A stretch of 45,895 bases of DNA from an uncultured Clostridia bacterium (GTDB lineage: Bacteria > Bacillota > Clostridia > Christensenellales > CAG-917): NCBI GenBank assembly GCA_944360115.1, contig CALVTH010000008.1, positions 1 through 45,895 of the forward strand, in the 5' to 3' direction. Both the position numbers and the translations under genes were made by a program. Shown piece by piece: positions 36,001-45,000 of this stretch; within the stretch, counting starts at the first letter, position 1; each line of letters opens with the position of its first letter. The notes beneath the pieces are model-generated. The model was not told where the DNA came from, ran no database searches, and saw only the letters and a program-made list of their open reading frames with translations.

Positions 36001-39000
36001 GCTCATAGTCGGCGACGGCTACAAGGCCGAAATCCTCTTCGAAATCAAGGCGCAGGTGTCTCTCGAATACGGCGAGTACGGAATCCCCGGCACCGACGCC
36101 GTGAGCACCGACACGCTTTGGCTCTCCGAGGTCGACCTCGCCATAGACACATGGCTCAGACTCGAGTACGACAACGGCGACGAATATCTCAGGCACTTCG
36201 TCGGTATCTACTATGACACCGATCCCGAGACCGGTTCCACCGCTCTCTATCTCGACCTCACTTGGCTGCTCGGCTCGGGCGCGAAGTTCAAGATCGATAT
36301 GTCCGCGTTCAGCCTCGAAGATCTCATTCAGAGCAAGGGCGGCATATTCGGGCTGTTCGGTCAGGGCAGCGCGGAAGGCGAAGCGTTGACTGCGGCGGGA
36401 GGCGAAGCGGGAAGCGCGGACGAAGTCGTGCTTACCGATACGGATGTCGCGTCCGTCATCCTCGGCATCTACACCAGGCGCATAGCCCTGCAGGCGAGCG
36501 CCGGTCTCGTGCGCCTGCTCATCGGCCTCATCGCACCCGATGCAAGCGACACCGTTTCCGCAATCCTGCCCAACATAGTTGCGGGTGTGGAAATCGGTAT
36601 GGCTCCGTACAACCTCAACATCTCTCTCGACATCTATGACGACCGTGCCGACGCGGAGGACGCCAACGGTATCCTCAGCATAGGCATTTCGCTCAACCTG
36701 TTCGACGCCAGCGACCGCAACAACGGCACGCGACTCGACCTCGGTCCCACCGAGGACTTCCTCGAGACCAACGCCGAACTGTTGCAGAGCAATTCGTCCG
36801 ATTACATCTTCTATCAGGCGATGTACACAGCGCTTCTCAACGGCGAGACCGCGCCCTCGGGCAGCACCGTCTATATCAGCGCGCCCGCGGCGCCCGGCGA
36901 AGCGGAGAAAGAGTATATCGTGAAACCCGAAGACAGCAATGACGACTATCCGGACGCGATAGAGTATGTCCGCAACGAAAAGGTGACCTATAACCTGGTC
37001 GACGAGGTGTACTACTCCTACGTGCGTGCCGACTACAACAGCCGTTACGCGCTCGTGCCGTCCGACTTCAGCGTATTCACCGGCAGCGTGTTCACCCGAG
37101 TCGATAACGGGGAAGGTAAGTTTACCTACATTCTCTACAGCGGTGCCATAAACGCCGAAGCCGACCTCTATGTGTCCGTCGGCGGCGGTAATTACAAGCG
37201 TCTGGAAGATGCGGGCTACTACTTCTATACATACGACTATGCGACGGGCGGTCCCAAGATGGTGCCTTACACCAAGGCGAATTACGGCGCCTATGTCACG
37301 AGTGTGCTGTCCGACAAGACGAAGGCGAACGCGCCCGAGTCCGTCTACAACATCTACACCGGCAGCAGCGCGGTGGGCGCGAGACTGTACGAGTATCTCG
37401 GCCCGCTTTCGGGCACGAACTTCGACGCGTACGTCGGTGACGCCGCCAACTACACCAAAGCGGTTATGGATACGTTCGGCGCGCATAAGAGCGAGTCTGT
37501 GTTCGGCGGGTTCAGCGAACTGCTCTCGCTCGATCTCAACGCGCTTCTCAACCGCGAAGAGGGCAGTGCCTTCGGAGTGGGTGACATTGCCGACCTCCTG
37601 ACCGTCGAGGATATGGAACTGACGCTCTCCCTCGACCTCAACATGCAGTTCAAAGAGATCATCAACTGGACTCAGCAGATGACCGAGTTGCTTGCCGTCG
37701 ACGGACAGGAGAAGGATTACTTCAAGTTCCTGCTGCAGTCCGCGACGCTCAATCAGGCAGAGTTCCTCTCCTACATAGGCGGCAAACTCGTACTCAGCGT
37801 GTATATCAAGGGCGAAAGCGTCAAGGCTGCACTCAAAGGCATGGCGGACACGGACACCATGACCATGATAAAGACCATGCTCGCGGGCGCGGAAATCTGC
37901 ATTCAGCTCTACTACGATTCCAACTACAACGGCACTCCGCTCGAAGAGCCGCTTACCGTGTGGATCACTTTCGGCGAACTCTACGTCACCGACGGCGAGA
38001 CCGGCGAACAGGTCATCAACCCGAATATGGGTGCGGCAAGCGTTTACATCAACGGCGGGGAATTCGCCAAGTACATCGGTCTTGCGGACAAAGAAGCGAC
38101 CGCGGGTACCTCCATCGGCAATTTCTTCGACAGGGTCAAACTGACCAACATCGACATCTTCTCGCTGCTTGCGGGAGACGAGGCGTCGGGCAGTGCGGAA
38201 GGTATGACGGCGGTTGACGGTACCGTCAACGACGGCGAAGCCACCGACACGGGTCTTATTCCCTCCAACATCTGGTCGTACATCGGAATGGCACTCGGTT
38301 ATGTGATGATTACCGACAACACTATCGGTATCGGACTTGCCGAAACGCTTGCCGCAAACGCGATCGAGCTGCTGGTCTCCAAGTTCACGGGTGCGGAATA
38401 TCTGCCCAAACTGACGGTGACCTACGGCGTCGACTCCAGCGGCGTTGCCATCATCTTCGGCGACACCCCGTCCATCAACATCAACCTCGGTGTGCAGAGC
38501 GGCGGCAACTATTTTGCGACCGCAGATGAAATCAAACAACTGCTCACGACGGACACGCAGGCCGCAACCAACTACAACATAACCGACGCGACGTTCGAAG
38601 CAATAGTCGGCAAGCCCGTGTTGGCGGCCGACGGAAGCGGCGGCTATAGGTTTGTGGGTGCGGAAAGCGCCGAGGCGACGCACTATCTCATCGCCGACGA
38701 CGACTACGCCGTGGCGGCTTACGCCTGCTCCGAATATGTGTGGCTCGGCACCCGTTACACTCTCGTCGCCGACGCCAATTCGAGCAGCGGTTACCGCTTC
38801 GATCCGGTAGCCAATCCTTACGCGGCTGCCTTTGAGCAGAATGACAACGGCTCGTATGTCAAACTCGACGCGAACGATGTCGGCGACACCGGAGCCTTCC
38901 GTACGAGGTACGAGAGCGACGGCACCGTGGTCAAATACGACACCGACGACTATGTCGCGCTCAACACCTACCTGCGCGTTACGGGCATGAGCGAGAGCGA

Positions 39001-42000
39001 CGTGTCGGCGAAAAGAAGGTACAATCTCAATGCAGCCCTGATTAAGGGCGAATACCTGAAGCTCGGTGACTTCCGCGTGTCGATGTCGCTCGGCAACCTC
39101 GGTATCAAGGTCAATCAGGGCGCGGCGACCAATCCCGCCCCCGTGGACGAAAGTTATACCGACTTCGCGAAAGAGGGCGGCATCCGCATAAGCACGTCGG
39201 TTGACGTCAGCTTCTACGGCGCGGAGGGCGAACAGGTCGACCTCAGCAGTCTGCTTGACTTCATTATCGGGCTTATCGGCGTGCAGGGTGTCAGCAACAA
39301 CGACCTGCGTCTCAACATCACGAGTGCGCTCGGTTACGAAGACAACCCCTACTTCAACGTCAAACTCGATATCTTCGTGGACGTGGCGAAACTCCTCAAA
39401 GCGTTGCTCGGCGACGGAACGAACAAAGATACGTCCGACTCTCTGCAGCTTGCACTGTCGATCAGACAGTACGAGCTCAATTCCGCCTACGATCCCGACA
39501 GCGAGAAATACGTTCTCGGCGATGTGCTTATCGGCGTGTATCTTGTCGACGATACTCTGTACATCGACTTGTCGGCGTTGCTCGGCTCGACCGCAAAAGT
39601 CAACATCTCCGAGCTCAACATCATCGATCTCATCATGGGAGCAACCGGCAACGACACCACGGCGTCCGAATCCGCGGAAGCGTTCACCGCGGGCATCAAG
39701 GATGTGCTCAACGCCACCAGCCACGATTACGCTTACCTCGGCGCGCTGGTCAATCCCGGTTACTTCTCGCTGCAACTGACGATGGCGGCCGTGGAGGCAA
39801 TCCTCGGTAAGGTCTCGGAGAATATGCCCGACAAGGGTATCCCGACCTCTCTCATCGACATCGGCGACATCATCATCGAAGCGTACGGCGACAGAGCGGA
39901 CGGCGATATGTTGTCCATAGGCGTCAAGTTCTCGGAAGGCTTTGCGGGGCAACTGGCTATTCAGTATCTGCATCTCGGCACGAAAGACCTCAAGTCGGTG
40001 TCCGGAATCTTGCCGACCGATCTCACTACCGAAGGCGTTTATATTAACGTGTTCAACAATGCGACCCGCGCTCTCGGCAAAGAGCTCACAATCGGCGTCA
40101 AGGCGCAGGCTGCGCTCAACATGACTTCGACCGGTCTCTCCCGTTACCCCTCCAACCCCGCAGAAAACTATGTGGTGTTGTCCAGCGCCGCAGAAGCCAA
40201 GGTCTATAACAACAGACTCTACAAGTATGAAGGTGGAGAGTATAAGGAGTGGACAATTGCCGAAGGTGCCGACAGAGATGCGGAGATAGACAAGTATTAC
40301 GCCAGCGGCAAACTCTATTACAACAAGTATGACACCTCGCTCGCCGGCTGGGCGGTCGACCTCATTGTCGGTCTGCTCGGACCTTCGCTCGAAGGCACGC
40401 TCGGCACCATTGCCTCCGACATGATCAACGTGACCTTCGCTGACGACGACCTCAACCTTGTCATCGATCTCACCGCCGATATCAACATCGCGGCGATAAT
40501 GAAGTACGGTCTTGCGGGCATTCTGTTCAGCGACCTCAAGCTCGATGTGAAACTTGTGGACTTCAACAGGAGTCTGCTCAAGATTTACTATCTCGGGTCG
40601 TCGCGTCTCAAGAGCAACGGCAGTTACTACACGCTGCAGCCCGACGGCAGCATATTCGCAGACTCGCTCTACATCGATGCCAGCGGCCTCGGCTTCGGAC
40701 TCATCAAATTCTCGGGCTTGACCGGTCTCGTGGGCGGTAGTACCGGCGGTATGTACGATGTGCAGGGTTCGACATCTTCGGCGGCGCTTTCCGCGGCGGA
40801 CGGTGACGAATCCGCTTCGAAAGACGACAACTCCGTCAACATCAGCGGTCTCGCGCTGGCAGTCAACATTGCGGACGGCTATGTCGGTATCAACCTCGGC
40901 GCAAGCCTTATCGACTTCGTGTTCGGAATGATAGGCGGGGATATCGCAAAATACATACCCGACATCCAGGAGTTGAACCTCAACCTGAGTTTCGCTGATG
41001 ACGGAATACAACAAATCAGCATAAACTCCACGCTGGATAAGGCGGGCACAGGTCTGCAACTCAGCATAGGCAATTTTGAAGTCGGTCTCGGCGGCGTCAT
41101 ATCCGACGAAGAACTGACCGATCTTACCGATGAAGTCAAAGAAGGGTATGCCGGACTTACTTACTCCGCAAGCGCGGGCATAGGACCGCTTATCGGGTCG
41201 ATACTCGAAAGTCTCGATCCCAACCTGACCATTCAGATTGACAGGAAAGGCGCTTCCACCATCGAATCCACTTACCGCACGTACTACCGTACGGCGACAA
41301 AGGTCGACAACAACTCGCATGTCCGACTCAATCTCTCCCGTGTGCCCAACGACTCGGGCGTCAACGGTCAGGATCCCGCCTACCGTCTCGTCCTCGGACT
41401 AAGTGCGACGCGTAACGACATGGACGGCATCGGCACCGCCAGCCTCAGCGTACACCTTACCTCCGGCGGCATGCTCTATGTTGACAGTGGCTCGATAATC
41501 ATCGGCGGTGCGGCGATAGTCGAGTGGATTTTGTCCAACTTCGTCAACCCGATCGAGCTCAATATGCTGGTCGAGACCATAAGCAATCTCACCAAGCCGA
41601 GCGACTCGTTGCCCAGTTGGTCTGCGCCGCAGGGCGCGACCGCTGCTGCCGAAACCGCGGCCGTATCCGCAAGCGACGAAGTCGCTGCGACCACCGCTGC
41701 AACTTCGAACGTTTCGGCAGGCACCATAAACGGCTCGGGTGCGGAAAGCAGTTATTCTCCCTCTCTCAAGAACCTTATCGAGGGAATAGAAATCAACCTG
41801 TTCAACAGCAACGGTTATCAGCCGTACATAAGCACCATGACCAGCGCCCCGAGCGGTGAAGGCGGGACGAGATACATCTCGCTCAAGATCGAGTTCAACA
41901 AAGACGCATTCAACGAACTGTTGATACTCATTCACTATATGCTCGTCAACATGCTTGCGGAGGCACCCGAACTCGCCAGCATACAGACGCTGTTCATCTA

Positions 42001-45000
42001 CAGCGATAGTGCCGCAAACGGCGAAGAGTTGTATTACAACGTCAACACGAGTTCGGCAAACGGCAATACGCTGCCGCGCAACATCTCCGCGATGCGCGCA
42101 ATCCTTGCGGATACAACAAAGACCACGCAACAGAAGGTCGAGGCGATTGCTCCGTACAGCAAGTCGTTGCCTTGGTCGTTGCTCAGTTACGTGCTCGACG
42201 GCGGTTTGCTCGGCATAGATAACGGAATTGTTTCATTTGGACAGGCGTGGTCGGCACTGGGCAACCTTGCCTGCCTGATTGCCAGCATCCTGCCTTTGCC
42301 GTTCGCAAGTTATGACGACAATGCGCCCAATCCTTCCGCAAACATCTACATCGACCTGTCGCCCGAAGCATCTACTTACGGACTCTCCGACAGAGTGGTG
42401 TTGCCCGGCTTGCAGGCAATAGAGTTGATGATCAACTGCGAGAAGAACGGATACGGCTCGAATATGAGTTACTATTCGGCAACCTCGGGGCGCACCTCCA
42501 ACATCGCCAACGCGACCGAAGCGATGGTGCTGTCCATCAATCCCAGAAACCTCGTCGAATCGAACACGAATTACAGCGGTACGGGTGCGCTCGGCTTCCT
42601 CGAAGCAATCAGCGCGTCCATTGACGGCGGACAGAGTCCCGTTCCCACCGAAGTCGTGATAACCGATCCCGCGACGCGTACGGGTAATATTGTCACGAGC
42701 AACGGAACGTTCAGCAACGTTGTCATCAACGGCAGTACTCTCGGCAATACGAAGTACTTCCCGCAGAATGCGACGGCCAACTATGTGAACGGTCAGAACT
42801 CCAGCGCGGGCAACCTCGGCGGTACCGGTATCATCTGGGACGCCGCCAGTGTCGATTACGTCGCTGCAACCGTCGACGCTTCGACAGGACGTCGACTTGC
42901 CGGATACATCTACGGCTACGCGCTCAACATAGTGGTGGCGGCGGTACCCGTGTACGTCGACAATACCTATGCTCTCAACAAAGTTGAGGCGTACGTCGAT
43001 TACAATGGCGACGGTGCGCGTGAATTCGCGGGTGTCAAACTTGACGTCTCGAGTTTTGCGGGTACCGAATTGCCCGACCTCGTACGCTTCACCTTCGAGA
43101 ACGGTAAAAAGTATATCTTCGCAACCGTGCTGAAGAACGACGCGGGTGAAGCGCTTACCGCGGTCAGAAGGGTCAGCGGAGGCTACGAACAGGTCACGTC
43201 CGGTGAAACCACGTCGTACAAGACCTATTCCGCATATAAGGCATACGCCGAAGTCTACACGGGCGACACTGCCAACACGGACGCTTACATGACCGTGGGC
43301 GGCGTGAATTACGTCAAGGTGACGCTTGACGGCGTCGAATACCTTGTGTTGAGCAACAAGGGTCAGCCCATAACGCAATACTTCCCCGTCGGCGAAATAA
43401 CCTGGGGCAGTGCGGAATTCACGTGGAGCAGCTCCGAAACGATAGAAATCGAGATGTCGTATAAGTGGGGCAATTCCTCCACGGCAACCACCGATTACGT
43501 CTGCGCGGTTGTGGCAAACAACGCCACGGGTATCGCGCAGCTTACGGGTGCGTCCGACGCGCTGACGCTCAACGAGCAGGGCAACACGGTCACGGTCGAC
43601 CTTGACAAATTGCTGGCAGGATTGGAAGTCGCCAAGTACAGGCAGACCATACTCGATGCGTTCAGCGAGCTCAATAATGCGCTCATCGTCAAACTCGGCG
43701 AGAACTCGTCCGCGAAACTGCACGCAGAGTGGGATCTCACCGCACTTGAAAGTGCAATCGACGCGCTGGCCGTGAAGGTCGACGGCGTAATCACCAAGTA
43801 CGACTTCTACAAGGGTCTGCGCGCGGATGTTACGCTGTGGCTCGGCGGCAAGACCGTCGAAGGCGGCAAAGCGTTCTACAACAATCCCGGCGGCTTGTTC
43901 AAGGGCAGCGGCGCAGTCCACAACGACGAGAACGACGTGAATTACGCCGACGAGGGATACATCGCTCAGGCGTTCACCCTCGCCGTGGTGGTCGACAGCA
44001 ATGTCGTTGACGAGGTCGTCGGCGGACTGACGTTCGTGCCGTATGACGAAGATGCGGCGACGCTGGAAGTCTCCGACTTCTACGACGATACCGTCAAGAT
44101 ACTCTTTGCGGACGGCACCACCCGCACCTTCACCGTGTCCGGTACCGAAGTCGGCGGACTCAACATCACGCCCGTGCGCCTCTGCGTCATAGACGGCAAC
44201 GGCGAGAAGACCGTGTGGAACAACACGGGTGACAAGCCCGCCTCCTATGTCCTGTTGTCCGACCTGATGAAAGAAATCAGTTACAAGGGCTACACGGGCA
44301 AGTACGGCGACATCTATCTCGTCGGTACCATCGGCACCGATATCGTCGGCGAGCAGACGGTGTATCTGCCCGTGACGGTTCCTTCGCTGAATCCCGTCTA
44401 CGGCACGCTCGGTTATATCACGACGAGTACCGCGGGTACCGAACTAGACTACGACGCCCGCTATGCGGTGGACGTCAACGGCAACTTCGTTTACAGCGAG
44501 GACGGCGGAGAGACGTACAAACTCGCCGACGGCGTGCACAGCTTCCCGTGGAACTTCCTCAGAAGCGACGGTGTTACGAAACCCTTCACCGTTTATCTCA
44601 ACTGGAACGCAGCCAAGTTCTACACCGACGGCGGCTTCAACAGCGAGATTGCTCTCGGCAACCTGCTCAGCAACTATTACTACTTTGCAATCGTTCCGAT
44701 TTCCGTCAAGGATACCGACGGGAACGACCTCGGACTCAGCAACGTTGCAGGAGCGGAGTATCAGACAATCAAAGTCCAGTTGTATTTCGCGGGGCGCGAC
44801 ATTGATCCTGTGGAGGGTAGTTCGTTGTCCGTTACGGGTCCCTTCCCGAGCAGCGGATATGTCTTCGACAAGGACAACATCCCCAGCACCACGCTTTACG
44901 ACTACATCGTCGCTTCGCTCGGCACGCAGCTCGATTTCGTTTCGTCGCAGGTCGGCAATGTCACGGTTTCTATTGATTCCGTCAACTTCGGCGACTTTGC

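Noticed and set aside
28640-41320. A 4,226-codon open frame on the minus strand
   Set aside because: It is codon-aligned with the plus-strand giant gene. Its openness only means TTA, CTA and TCA codons are avoided there, and it ends exactly at the TTA in the AT-rich patch. It has no ribosome site, and its translation has an implausible composition.
24300-41730. CRISPR or DNA tandem repeat
   Set aside because: The periodicity is at the protein level with strongly diverged DNA. There are no short identical repeats with spacers and no cas genes.
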